DNA of 64,000 bases from JBQTHD01 sp052390275 (lineage in GTDB: Bacteria > Actinomycetota > Acidimicrobiia > Acidimicrobiales > AC-14). The position numbers were made by a program, and so were the translations under genes. Under the pieces are notes generated by a model. It was not told where the DNA came from. It saw only the letters and a program-made list of their open reading frames with translations, and did no database searches. The first letter of the stretch is position 1. Every line of letters begins with the position of its first letter. Below, in pieces: positions 8,493-16,386 of the stretch. The stretch is taken from contig JBQTHD010000002.1 of assembly GCA_052390275.1 (NCBI GenBank), forward strand, positions 86,796 through 150,795, written 5' to 3'.

Positions 8493-8951
8493 TCAGGCGG
8501 TGCGACCCCGGAAGGACTCCACCGCCGCCACCAGGGCGGGGCTGTCGAGGATGTCGGCCATGACCCCGATCTGGGCTTCCCAAACTTCCGAAGGCACTAG
8601 GGCCTTCACTGCGTCGTCGAGGACGTGGTACACGTCGAGGCCCAACTGGACCCCGGCCAGGGCCCCTGCATAGGCCGGGTCTCCGAGAACCACCGTCTCG
8701 GCTGTTATCTCGGCAGCTTCGGGATCCGGAGCGCCGATCAGCACAACGATGTTCTCGGGACCGTGAGCCTCGGCCAGGCGAGCTATCGCCTCCTGGCTCT
8801 GCAGGTCCATGGCTCCCGAAGCCGTTCAGACGAAGCACTCGGTGGCCACAAAGGCCACGTGGGCTCCCGCGGCCTGGGCGCAGGCGGCGATGGCGGGTCC
8901 GGAGATCCCGTCCCGCTCGCCCAGCGCTATTACCTGGCGGTTATCGAGCAT
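8493..8951 (-). CDS. grdA: Selenoprotein A of a glycine/sarcosine/betaine-type reductase (in-frame UGA as Sec42)
   Basis: A 152-residue selenoprotein; the frame is continuous only if the UGA at 8826-8828 is read as selenocysteine. Before it stands GERDGISGPAIAACA and ATECFV, and after it TASGAMDLQSQEAIARL, so the redox motif Cys39-Phe-Val-Sec42 is exactly that of GrdA. Later segments VVLIGAPDPEAAEITAETV and GDPAYAGALAGVQLGLDVYH are also diagnostic. In the complex, protein A carries the carboxymethyl-selenoether from protein B to protein C and is re-reduced by thioredoxin. ATG 8951 follows the trxA stop with no gap (TGAATG). Reading only from the internal ATG at 8810 loses the active site. Confidence 0.93.
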
Positions 8952-9308
8952 TCAGCTGTTCACCCCCTGGTTGAGCCCGGCCAGGGTGGCTTCCACCCAG
9001 GCGGTGAGCTTGGATGCGGACAGGGCCGGGTCTGCTACCCGGGCCACCTCCGCCCCGTCGACGAACATCAAAAAGGCGGGGAGACCCATGACCTTCAACT
9101 CCATGCACAGCCGTCGGGCCTTGGGCGCCTCCAGCTTGATGACGGAGATCTCGGCGTTGGCCTCGGCCAGGGCTTCGACTGTGGGACCCAGGGCCAGGCA
9201 TGGCTGGCATTGGGGGCCCCAGATGTCGACCAGCACCGTCCCTGTGGCGACCAGGTCACGAAAGTCTTCCTTGGTGGCTTCAACCACGGACGCCAAGCCG
9301 ATCACCAT
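8952..9308 (-). CDS. trxA: Thioredoxin of the glycine-reductase operon
   Basis: A 118-residue thioredoxin with the active site WGPQCQPC (Cys34, Cys37) in place of the common WCGPC. The CxPC form with preceding GP is typical of the thioredoxins that sit in glycine-reductase operons and reduce protein A. The cis-Pro loop is VMGLPAFLMF. The ATG at 9308 overlaps the end of grdC (the stop is 9302-9304); GTG 9305 is an alternative that would give a GTGA overlap. The stop abuts the grdA ATG. The position between grdC and grdA supports a dedicated electron-donor role. Confidence 0.92.
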   Translation of the reverse strand: MVIGLASVVEATKEDFRDLVATGTVLVDIWGPQCQPCLALGPTVEALAEANAEISVIKLEAPKARRLCMELKVMGLPAFLMFVDGAEVARVADPALSASKLTAWVEATLAGLNQGVNS

Positions 9309-10762
9309 CCCTTCGGGTTGCGTTCCAGCAGCACGCTCATGCCGTCGGACAGTTGACACATCCGGCCCAGAAACAGGCTTCCCTTGGCCAGGAGCAGGAC
9401 CCTACCTGCATCGCCGGTGGTCAAACGGCTGACGGCGTGAGGGGCGTAGCACAGGGCCGAGGCCAGGTGGCCCTGGGTGGGGCTGTACCCGGGCATGCCC
9501 CTCTCGGCCACGAAGGTAGCGATGTCGGATCGCTCGATGTGGCCCTGCTGGGCGGCCAGGGCGGCGATGGTGCGGTAGTTGCGGTCGGGCACGTTGCCCG
9601 AACCCTGGGGCTCGGTTATCTCAGGGTTGTGCAACTCCGTGGCGTAGTCGTCGACGTCGGTCGCCGACAGTCCCAGGCGGATCACCGGCTCGATGGCCAG
9701 GGCGCTCATCACCTGGGGGGCGGCTCCGCCGGCTGAGACCTTGTGGCGTCCGACACTGTCGAGGCGGATGACCGGCGAGCGGCCGTCGTCGGCTTCCACC
9801 AGGGCGGCGGCCCCGCCCAGAACGTCCTCCATGATCGGCATCTCATGGCGGAGGTGGCCCTGGAACTTCATCCCCAGCTTGGCCAGCGAACCGCCGGCCA
9901 CGATGGCCACCCGGCCGAACACCCCGGAGGTGACCAGGCTGGCGGCGATAACGGTGGCTGGGATGAAGGCGGCGCAGAAGTCCTTGACGTCGGCGCCCGA
10001 CGCCCCACTGAGCCCGCAGACCTCAGCCACCGCCTTGGCCATGTTGCCACCGCCCCGCTGGTAGCGGTCGCCGATGGCCTCCTCGCCGCAGCCGATCACA
10101 TAGTCGATGGAGGCCGGGTCCACACCGGTCTTTTCGATCAGGTGGGCCAGAGCCAGGCTGGCGGTGGCCTTGGCCGACAGGTTGTCGAACAGGACGGCGG
10201 CCGCCAGGGAGGGATCATCGGCCTGGGCGGTGCGGACCACCGCCAGGGGATCCCCTCCCCAGGGAGCGACCGTTACCGACCCGGGCGAGCCGGCCAGGGC
10301 GCCCAGGTCCCCGGCGGCTTTGGCCACCGCTTCGGTGGGCAGCAACTTGGCCAACGGGTGAGTCGCCAGGGATGCGCAGGCGCGGGCGGCAAGGGCCGGG
10401 TCCAAAGTCAACAGGTCGAAGTGGTCGACCGCGGCCATGAGGCCGAGGAACTCCTCCTCGCCCATGATCTCCCCGGCCGGGCCAAAGCGCGACCACCCCG
10501 GACGGTCCGCTGTCACCGCCGGTGCCGACCCCACGGGAACGAACCAGGGCCGCGGGCCGAGGTCCCGTGGGTGGATGGCGTTGATGTAGGCCTGGTGGGG
10601 CCCATATGCGGTGGCCTGGTCCAGATTGCGAAGCGATCGGGAGAAGGCTTGCGCGGTCTCGGGCTCGGCCGGCAGGACCCGACTGGGCTTGGACCCGTGG
10701 GCGGCAAAGTTGGGCACGTGGGCCAGCACCTGGGTGGCGGCCCGGAGCACGGCGGCGGTCAT
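9302..10762 (-). CDS. grdC: Glycine-reductase complex protein C, beta subunit
   Basis: A 486-residue thiolase/ketoacyl-synthase-like subunit that, with GrdD, turns the carboxymethyl-selenoether on GrdA into an acetyl thioester for acetyl phosphate formation. Family segments are ILAHVP-type N terminus (here VLAHVPNFAAHGSKPSRVL), AYGPHQAYI, GEIMGEEEFL, DYVIGCGEEAIGDRYQRGGG, VKDFCAAFIPATVIAASL and the C-terminal FLGRMCQLSDGMSVLLE. ATG 10762 is chosen over an upstream in-frame start at 10852 because GGAGG lies about nine bases before it and residue 1 then matches the family N terminus. No grdD follows, which is unusual; trxA and grdA come next. Confidence 0.93.
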   Translation of the reverse strand: MTAAVLRAATQVLAHVPNFAAHGSKPSRVLPAEPETAQAFSRSLRNLDQATAYGPHQAYINAIHPRDLGPRPWFVPVGSAPAVTADRPGWSRFGPAGEIMGEEEFLGLMAAVDHFDLLTLDPALAARACASLATHPLAKLLPTEAVAKAAGDLGALAGSPGSVTVAPWGGDPLAVVRTAQADDPSLAAAVLFDNLSAKATASLALAHLIEKTGVDPASIDYVIGCGEEAIGDRYQRGGGNMAKAVAEVCGLSGASGADVKDFCAAFIPATVIAASLVTSGVFGRVAIVAGGSLAKLGMKFQGHLRHEMPIMEDVLGGAAALVEADDGRSPVIRLDSVGRHKVSAGGAAPQVMSALAIEPVIRLGLSATDVDDYATELHNPEITEPQGSGNVPDRNYRTIAALAAQQGHIERSDIATFVAERGMPGYSPTQGHLASALCYAPHAVSRLTTGDAGRVLLLAKGSLFLGRMCQLSDGMSVLLERNPKGW

Positions 10763-10865
10763 GGGCGGCCTCCGGGTGATCGGTCTGGCGACGGCCTGGG
10801 GTGACGCGGCCAGCCCCGGGCCGCCGGCCGACGGGATGGTCGATGCAGGCACGGCCTGGGATCGG

Positions 10866-12194
10866 TCACGGTGTGAACACGGTCGGTTCGCTCACCGCAG
10901 TGGTGACCGCCACCAGAGCGCCATTCAACAACCTGCGCCGCCAGGCCCGCTCCGCCTCGGGATCGAGCGAGGGGTCTCCGGCCGGATAGGGGATGCCCCG
11001 GGTGGGCACGACGCGAGGCGCCCCCACCCGCAGGGCGATGGACACCAGGTTGCACAAAAGGGCGGTGGGAATCCCGGCTCGCTCCAGTTCTTTGGCCAGC
11101 GTTGCCCCGCAACGCGTACCCGTGCCTCACGTGGCGGTGAGGATGGCGGCCCGAGCCTCGCTACGGCGCAGGTCGGCGGCCCACTCGATACCGAAACGGC
11201 GGGCAGAAGCCACCGCCGTGCCGTTCCCGGTGGTGACCAGGAACTCGCCGATGATCCCACCGATGACCCCCTCGGCCTCCAGGGCCCGGGCCGCGTCCAG
11301 GGGCAGGATGCGCATGGGGTCGGCGTTGGCCCAGGCGGTGGAGAAGCCGCCGTGAACCGACCGCCACTGACCGGGTTCCAGCCGGCCGAGGCCGTCGATG
11401 GAATAGCGCAACCACCTGGTGGCCCGGGCGGATTCCAACGAGCCGGGGTTGTCGTCGGGGACCAGGCCCCCCTCGGTGACCAGGGCCACGGTGGCCGAGG
11501 CCAGGTCCGTCACCGGTGGGGCCGGGGTGACCCGGTCGAAGCGGGGGACGGGGATCTCGGTGGCCTGGCGGTCGCCGGCGTGACGGGCCAGCGCCAGGTC
11601 GATGGCCCTGTTGGCGGCGTTGGCCTGGGCCAGACCGGTGAGCCGGGGAATGGCGCCGATACGTCCTTCGGCGGACCCGACCGCTTGGCCTGCGGTCAGG
11701 GCAATGATGGCCGCGGTCAGGGTGCTGAGCGATTCGGCCATCCCCCGGGCTGTCTCTGTGCTCGCCACCACCACCGCCCCGGCGGCCTCGTCGAGACCCG
11801 GGTTGTCGGGGTGCATGGCCGCCAGCGAGTTGATCCCGGCTGCCGTCGCCGCGGCGGCCACCCGGGCGCAGGCCAGGCCGTAGCGACCGCTGGTGAAGGC
11901 CGGGCCCGCTATCACCAGGTCCGGTCGATGGGATCTGATGAGTTCGAGGATCTCGGCGACGGCCCCATCCTGGCCGGCGGCGTAGTCGTCCCCGCAGGAC
12001 ACGGTGGCCACGACTTCGATGGCCGACCCCTCCGGCGAGCCCGTGGCGCCCCCGGCCGCGTCCGCGGCCAGGAGTTGGGCGAGGCGCCGGCCGGGGCCGA
12101 CCGGCCCCGCCGTGACGGTCGGCGGGTTGGCCGCTGCGTCCTCGCCGCCCACCCCGGTGAAGAACTGGTTGAGGTAGTGCACCACCCGGATCAC
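10866..12194 (-). CDS. grdB: Selenoprotein B, gamma subunit of a glycine/sarcosine/betaine-type reductase (in-frame UGA as Sec356)
   Basis: A 442-residue selenoprotein, complete only when the UGA at 11127-11129 is read through as Sec356. Upstream of it are VVHYLNQFFTGVGGED, the GPAFTSGRYGLACARV block and the GNGTAVASARRFG-type segment. Downstream are GTGTRCGATLAKELERAGIP and a normal end at TAVSEPTVF. Protein B binds the substrate amine and passes a carboxymethyl group to protein A. The family motif is Sec-x-x-Cys-x-x-Cys; here it reads Sec-Gly-Thr-Gly-Thr-Arg-Cys, so the middle Cys is Gly. The GTG start (12194) overlaps the grdE stop as GTGA. A strong hairpin follows the UGA. Confidence 0.93.
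11099..11129 (-). promoter_or_regulatory. SECIS-like hairpin after the grdB selenocysteine UGA
   Basis: On the coding (minus) strand the UGA at 11129-11127 is followed, after 11 bases, by GCGTTGC, a three-base GGG loop and GCAACGC: a perfect seven-pair stem inside the reading frame. Bacterial selenocysteine insertion elements are stem-loops just 3' of the UGA that bind SelB, and the spacing fits. The weaker region after the grdA UGA has only a four-pair GGCT/AGCC stem right next to the UGA, with a second bulged hairpin further on. Confidence 0.65.
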
Positions 12195-13513
12195 GGCTGG
12201 GCCCCCGAGGATCCGATTGTCCCCGCCGCCCCCGGACCGGCGGTGAGGTGCCCCCATCCCATGGGGCTGAGGGAGGCGTAGATGACGGCCAGAGGCAGTT
12301 CCATGGCCTCGGTGGCCGGCCGACGAAGAAGGGCCAACTCGGCACCGCCGAGAACCCGGTCCATGGCTGGAAGGGCCAGTCGGTGGTCGTAGTTGCCCGA
12401 CGAGATCATGGCCACCGCCCGCTCAGGGGGGACCACCACCGGAGGGCCGGTTCCGTCGGGGCCGGACATCTCCGCAAAGATCCCGACGGCGGAGATCCCT
12501 CGATCCTCCAGAGCGTCCATCTTCAGTGCCATGTCCCCATCGGCGTTGCCCCCGCCCTCCTTGGTCACCACCACCGCCTGGAACCCGGCCCGGGCACACA
12601 GATCAGCGGCGGCCACCGACACCGCCTCCTTGCCGGTGGCATCCACCGGTTCGGGGCTGATGACCAGGCCGGCAAAGCGCAGGTCGTGGCCGTGGCGAGC
12701 CAGCAACGCAGTCACCACCGGGTGGTTCTGGTGGATCCACGTGGGGTTCTTCAGAGACGGGTGGCCGAACTGCCCGCTGACCACCGCACCTGCGGCCACC
12801 TCGGCGGCGTCGAGGAGTTGGGGAGGACAACCGGCAAAACTGACGCCCCGGACGAAAACGTCCTTGAAGACCCCCTGGGTCTGCAGATTGGTGACCGCCC
12901 CCACCGCCGGGAGGTCCGATCTCTGCGGAGCAGCGTCGGGTTCGGGAGTCAGTCGATCGGAGTCGCCGGGTTGATCGATGGCGGCTTCGGCCAGGTGGGC
13001 GGCCAGCCCCAGGGCTCCCCGCCGAAGGGCGATGTCGACGGCCTCCCAGGTGGCCCCGGCGGCAGGGCTGAACTCGACGACCACGTTGGCTGTCGACCCC
13101 AGAGGCGACAGAGGTGCTGCCGGTCCGCACATGTCCACGACCGCCTCCTGAGCTCGGGGCAGATGGCCGGCCACCACGACCGCCGCCCCGGCCAGTCGAT
13201 GGATGACGGCGGGCGCGGGACAATCGGGTGGAGCCAGAAAGCCGGGGAAGACGCCGTGGCCCAACGGGGCGTCGGCCCGGGAACTTTCGGCTTCGCCGCA
13301 TCGGGGCTCGACCGCGTCGAGAACCTTGACCAGGCGGGTGGAGTCGCCGGGATTGGCCGTCGATACCCGGACCCAGGCCAACGCCGGATCGGCCAGCAAC
13401 TCGGCCGCCTGATCCTGGCCTACGGTGAGAACCTGGCCGGTCAGGGAGGTACGGGTTCCGATCTCGACCCGACCAACCGGGTGCGAGATCAGCACCGATC
13501 CGCCGGAAGCCAT
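12191..13513 (-). CDS. grdE: Protein B precursor (GrdE-like) of a glycine/sarcosine/betaine-type reductase, without the cleavage Cys
   Basis: A 440-residue homologue of the GrdE proprotein. Recognisable blocks are STANPGDSTRLVKVLDAVEPR, GAAVVVAGHLPRAQEAVVDM, VGAVTNLQTQGVFKDVFVRG, VVSGQFGHPSLKNPT, VVVTKEGGGNADGDMALKMD and ALPAMDRVLG. In characterised GrdE the block SGNC is cut before Cys to make the pyruvoyl group that holds the substrate amine. Here the aligned residues are SGQF, so the Asn-Cys cleavage site is absent. Either the chemistry differs or the protein is not cleaved. ATG 13513 is preferred to longer frames that run into the divergent gene. It heads the operon and overlaps grdB by GTGA. 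Confidence 0.88.
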   Translation of the reverse strand: MASGGSVLISHPVGRVEIGTRTSLTGQVLTVGQDQAAELLADPALAWVRVSTANPGDSTRLVKVLDAVEPRCGEAESSRADAPLGHGVFPGFLAPPDCPAPAVIHRLAGAAVVVAGHLPRAQEAVVDMCGPAAPLSPLGSTANVVVEFSPAAGATWEAVDIALRRGALGLAAHLAEAAIDQPGDSDRLTPEPDAAPQRSDLPAVGAVTNLQTQGVFKDVFVRGVSFAGCPPQLLDAAEVAAGAVVSGQFGHPSLKNPTWIHQNHPVVTALLARHGHDLRFAGLVISPEPVDATGKEAVSVAAADLCARAGFQAVVVTKEGGGNADGDMALKMDALEDRGISAVGIFAEMSGPDGTGPPVVVPPERAVAMISSGNYDHRLALPAMDRVLGGAELALLRRPATEAMELPLAVIYASLSPMGWGHLTAGPGAAGTIGSSGAQP

Positions 13514-13604
13514 GAACCGATACTTCCATCTCGCCGGCCAGGCCGGCCAAGCGGCCCGCGCAGGGCGCGAGCCGAGGAGACACCGACATGAGCCGGAACC
13601 GACC

Positions 13605-15293
13605 ATGAATGACCACGACGCCCCCGCCGGTGCCTCCCCGCCGGCAACCTCGATCGGCCAGGGTTCACCTGTCGTCCCGGCCAGCCCGCCCCCGCCCGCC
13701 GAAGCGTTGAGGGTCGAGGTGCAGGTGGTGGCCTCCGAGGAGGTCGGTCTGCGGGAGCGCACGGCACCGGTCCTGCGGTTGCCCGACGTGGCCCGCGACT
13801 TTCAGGACGCGGATCACTGGCTGGTCGGGTGGGACATCGCCAACAAGGTCGAGGGCCGGCCGTTCATGGCTTTCATCGCCGACACTGTCTCCGGGCGGAT
13901 GACGGTGGTCGACGGGTTGATGGACGGCGTCGCCAGCGACGACTCGTTGTCCTACCTGCCGTTCGAACGGCCGCCGTCGGATGACGAGTTCTCCTGGGCT
14001 TGCAGGGTTCTGGCTGAGGATCTGGCCAGCACCTCCGCCGGTGTCGAGGTTGCCGGTATCGCCTCCCCCGGATTCCAGGCTCCGGGCGAATCTGTCTACC
14101 GGCCCTTCCCGCCCCTGGCCACCCGGCGGGCCGAGGATGGGTCGGTTACCCGCATGGTGGCGGTGGGTCTGCGATCGCCCGAAGGTCGCCACCGCATGGT
14201 GGCCGTGGAGGTGGGCACCGGGTACGTCCATGACCTCGGTCCCCGGGGTGACGGCGAGCCGGGAAGCGAGTTCGGGCTGGTTCCCGCCGACGGTGATGAC
14301 CCGCCGGCCGGGTCCGGTCAGCGATTCCGGGTCAAGGTCCACGATGGCGAGGAAGTCCTGTGGGATCTGATCGTCGCCCGCCCGTCAGCTTCCAGCGGCC
14401 TGGCCGGATCGGGGGTGGAACTGGCGGAGGTCGACTTCGCCGGGGTTCGGGTTCTCGACCGGGCCCACGTTCCCATCGTCACCGTCGCTCCGGCTGAGGC
14501 CGACGGGCCGACCGTGCGGCTCTGGCTGCACGAGGAGGGTTCCTGCGACGCGCCGCCGGCCCAACCCGCCGACGACAACTCGGGTCTGCGCGAGCTTCAG
14601 GGGCGGCCCCCCGCCCCGTTCGAAGCCGGGGTGGACGGCGGCGGGTTTCGGGGCGTGACCCTGGCCGTCGACGGCCGGGACCTGGTCATCACCTCGGCCA
14701 TGCGGGCCGGTGTCCACCGCCTGAGCCAAAGCTGGATCCTGGGGGCCGACGGGTCGGTCCAGGGGCGAATGGCCTGGGCCCCCGCCCTCCAGCCCGGTCC
14801 GGCGGTCCCGGTGGAGGTAACCGCGCACTGGCGCTTGGACTTCGACATCGCCGGTCCGGCCGACAACACCGTGCAGGAGTACAACCAGCCGCCGGTGCAT
14901 GGCACCGGCCCGTGGCACACGATCCGTTACGAGATGCGTCGGTCGGCCCGTCATCCCCTGGGATCGCCGGAGGCGGTCCGGAGATGGCGGGTCCGCAACC
15001 GTCGTTCGTCCCGCTCGTACACCTTGTCCCCCGGCCCACACGGCGGCGACGTGTGGTTGTTGCGCTACCACCACGGCGAGACCGACGACGGGCGGTCCTG
15101 GTCCACCGGCTACCGCAGCGAGGCGGATCTGGACGCCTTGCTCACCGGGGAACCGCTCCACGGCGAGGACGTGGTCCTGTGGTGCTCGACCACCGCTCGG
15201 GGTGGGCCTGGGCCCACCGAGGCCATGGGGCCGGATCTGATCCCCGGCCAATGGAGCCGCTCGTCACCGCTGGCCGAACCCGAGCTTCTGTAA
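13605..15293 (+). CDS. Copper-amine-oxidase-like protein, distant
   Basis: About 562 residues. The last 250 residues recall the copper amine oxidase fold: GFRGVTLAVDGRDLVITSAM, then HWRLDFDIAGPADNTVQEYN, which resembles the family's HFFNFRLDxDxDGxxN block, then RRWRVRNRRSSRSYTLSPG. The topaquinone Asn-Tyr-Asp motif and the HxH copper pair are not evident, so enzyme activity is doubtful. The N terminus has no signal peptide. The start chosen is ATG 13605; an in-frame ATG at 13512 would overlap grdE. It diverges from the grd operon with 91 bases between, so the two may share a control region. The family assignment is tentative. Confidence 0.45.
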   Translation: MNDHDAPAGASPPATSIGQGSPVVPASPPPPAEALRVEVQVVASEEVGLRERTAPVLRLPDVARDFQDADHWLVGWDIANKVEGRPFMAFIADTVSGRMTVVDGLMDGVASDDSLSYLPFERPPSDDEFSWACRVLAEDLASTSAGVEVAGIASPGFQAPGESVYRPFPPLATRRAEDGSVTRMVAVGLRSPEGRHRMVAVEVGTGYVHDLGPRGDGEPGSEFGLVPADGDDPPAGSGQRFRVKVHDGEEVLWDLIVARPSASSGLAGSGVELAEVDFAGVRVLDRAHVPIVTVAPAEADGPTVRLWLHEEGSCDAPPAQPADDNSGLRELQGRPPAPFEAGVDGGGFRGVTLAVDGRDLVITSAMRAGVHRLSQSWILGADGSVQGRMAWAPALQPGPAVPVEVTAHWRLDFDIAGPADNTVQEYNQPPVHGTGPWHTIRYEMRRSARHPLGSPEAVRRWRVRNRRSSRSYTLSPGPHGGDVWLLRYHHGETDDGRSWSTGYRSEADLDALLTGEPLHGEDVVLWCSTTARGGPGPTEAMGPDLIPGQWSRSSPLAEPELL

Positions 15294-15314
15294 GCCCGAT
15301 CGGGTTGCGCCCGA

Positions 15315-15338
15315 CGAGAGGTCTGGCCTCGCCTCTCG
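15315..15338 (+). terminator. Hairpin after the amine-oxidase-like gene
   Basis: CGAGAGG (15315-15321) pairs with CCTCTCG (15332-15338) across a ten-base loop, 22 bases after the stop. No T-run follows, so it would be a non-canonical hairpin terminator. Confidence 0.4.
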
Positions 15339-15523
15339 ATATCAGAAATATCCTGACGCCGGCTCCAAGCAGCGCGAGAATAATGCTGGGTGAGGGGCCG
15401 CTACGTTGCTCGCTCGTCGTGCCCAACTGGCCTGGTGGAGGCCCTGATAAGGGTGCCTTGACTCACTCGATTCTCTTCATCTCAAGGTCATCTTCGTAGC
15501 TCATTCACAGAAGGGTCACAGAT

Positions 15524-15760
15524 ATGAAACTGAAATTGCGTCGACTAACCCGATGCAGTGTCGACCGCGAGGCCATCGAGCGTCTGGCGTCAGAGGAGCT
15601 CGATCGTCAGGTGGCCCAGGGCAAGCCTCCGGCGCAGGAGTGGGACGGGTTGGACTACCCGGTGGACGCCGATACGGACCCGACCGCCGTGGCCGAGGCA
15701 GAGGCGAGCCCCGCGGCCGAGGCAGAGGTGACCGAGGAGCCACAGCCAATCCATTCATAG
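15524..15760 (+). CDS. Small hypothetical protein with basic head and acidic tail
   Basis: A 78-residue protein: a basic N terminus (MKLKLRRLTRC), a helical segment DREAIERLASEELDRQVAQGK, then a tail rich in Glu and Ala. AAGGG lies about nine bases before the ATG, and TTGACT at about 15459 could be a -35 element. No family was recognised. It lies 48 bases upstream of a whiB gene on the same strand and may be cotranscribed with it. The lack of hydrophobic segments suggests a soluble protein. Confidence 0.5.
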   Translation: MKLKLRRLTRCSVDREAIERLASEELDRQVAQGKPPAQEWDGLDYPVDADTDPTAVAEAEASPAAEAEVTEEPQPIHS

Positions 15761-15808
15761 AGGTCGGTTCGTTCGGAATGCCACGGGCGTCCCGGCGTTG
15801 GGAGAGCC

Positions 15809-16171
15809 ATGGCCACTGAGAGGCTCCTAGAGAGGCAACTGGCGGAGGCATCGGCCACCCAGTGGATGGCCGATGCCGCTTGTCGCGAGTCAGACGTCGC
15901 CTTGTTCTTCCCCGAACCCGGTCCCGGTTCCGACGTTTCCAGGGACGCCGCGGGGGCCGACGAGGCCCGGGCCGAGGCCGAAGCTCGAACACAAACCGCC
16001 AAGGCCATCTGCGCCGCCTGCCCGGTACGTCAGAAGTGCCTGGACTTTGCCCTCGTCACGCGGCAGGAGGATGGGATCTGGGGCGGGCTCGATGAGGCCG
16101 AGCGCCGCCGGTTCCGCCGCCGCCGCCAAGAGGCCGCCCGGGCCGCTCGCCGGCCAGGCCAGGCCGCCTGA
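15809..16171 (+). CDS. WhiB-family iron-sulfur transcription regulator
   Basis: A 120-residue WhiB-like protein. Four Cys (25, 68, 71, 77) form the cluster site: AACRESD, then ICAACPVRQKC. The following GIWGG turn (DGIWGGLDEAERR) and the Arg-rich C terminus RRFRRRRQEAARAARR are the sigma/DNA-contact parts. The spacer between the first and second Cys is about 42 residues, longer than usual and rich in Ala/Glu. Such proteins bind sigma-A and respond to redox or nitric oxide. It is actinobacteria-specific and the best lineage marker in the window. Confidence 0.93.
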   Translation: MATERLLERQLAEASATQWMADAACRESDVALFFPEPGPGSDVSRDAAGADEARAEAEARTQTAKAICAACPVRQKCLDFALVTRQEDGIWGGLDEAERRRFRRRRQEAARAARRPGQAA

Positions 16172-16188
16172 GTCCGGGGCCTTCGAGT

Positions 16189-16386
16189 TCAGCCGGCGGG
16201 GACGCTCGCCGATCCGGACACCGAACCCGATACTGAGCCAGATACCGAGCCCGACACTGAGCCGGCACCGGGTCCGGTGTCTGCGGGGGTGACGTTGCGA
16301 ACGGTGGTGCCATCGTCGTTGCCACAGGCTCCCGCAGCACCAGCCAGGGCCACCAGGGCGGTCCCCACCCAGATCCGTGCTCTCAT
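16189..16386 (-). CDS. Small lipoprotein with Gly-Ser-Val-Ser repeats
   Basis: A 65-residue precursor with a lipoprotein signal: MRARIWVGTALVALAGAAGAC, where Cys21 would be the lipidated residue. The mature part is short and ends in five repeats of the tetrapeptide G-S-V/A-S, encoded by 12-base units. The ATG overlaps the stop of the upstream membrane glycosyltransferase gene as ATGA, so the two are coupled. Function unknown; the mature chain looks like a flexible tether. Confidence 0.6.
   Translation of the reverse strand: MRARIWVGTALVALAGAAGACGNDDGTTVRNVTPADTGPGAGSVSGSVSGSVSGSVSGSASVPAG

Noticed and set aside
7544..8563. A plus-strand frame of 339 codons opposite the metallo-beta-lactamase-fold gene and grdA
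   Set aside because: The minus-strand genes have clear family motifs; the plus frame is low-complexity Gly/Val/Gln and looks like a mirror frame.
10759..11130. A separate gene for the 3' part of grdB
   Set aside because: The segment continues GrdB in the same frame across the UGA and carries its conserved C terminus, so it is one selenoprotein gene, not two.
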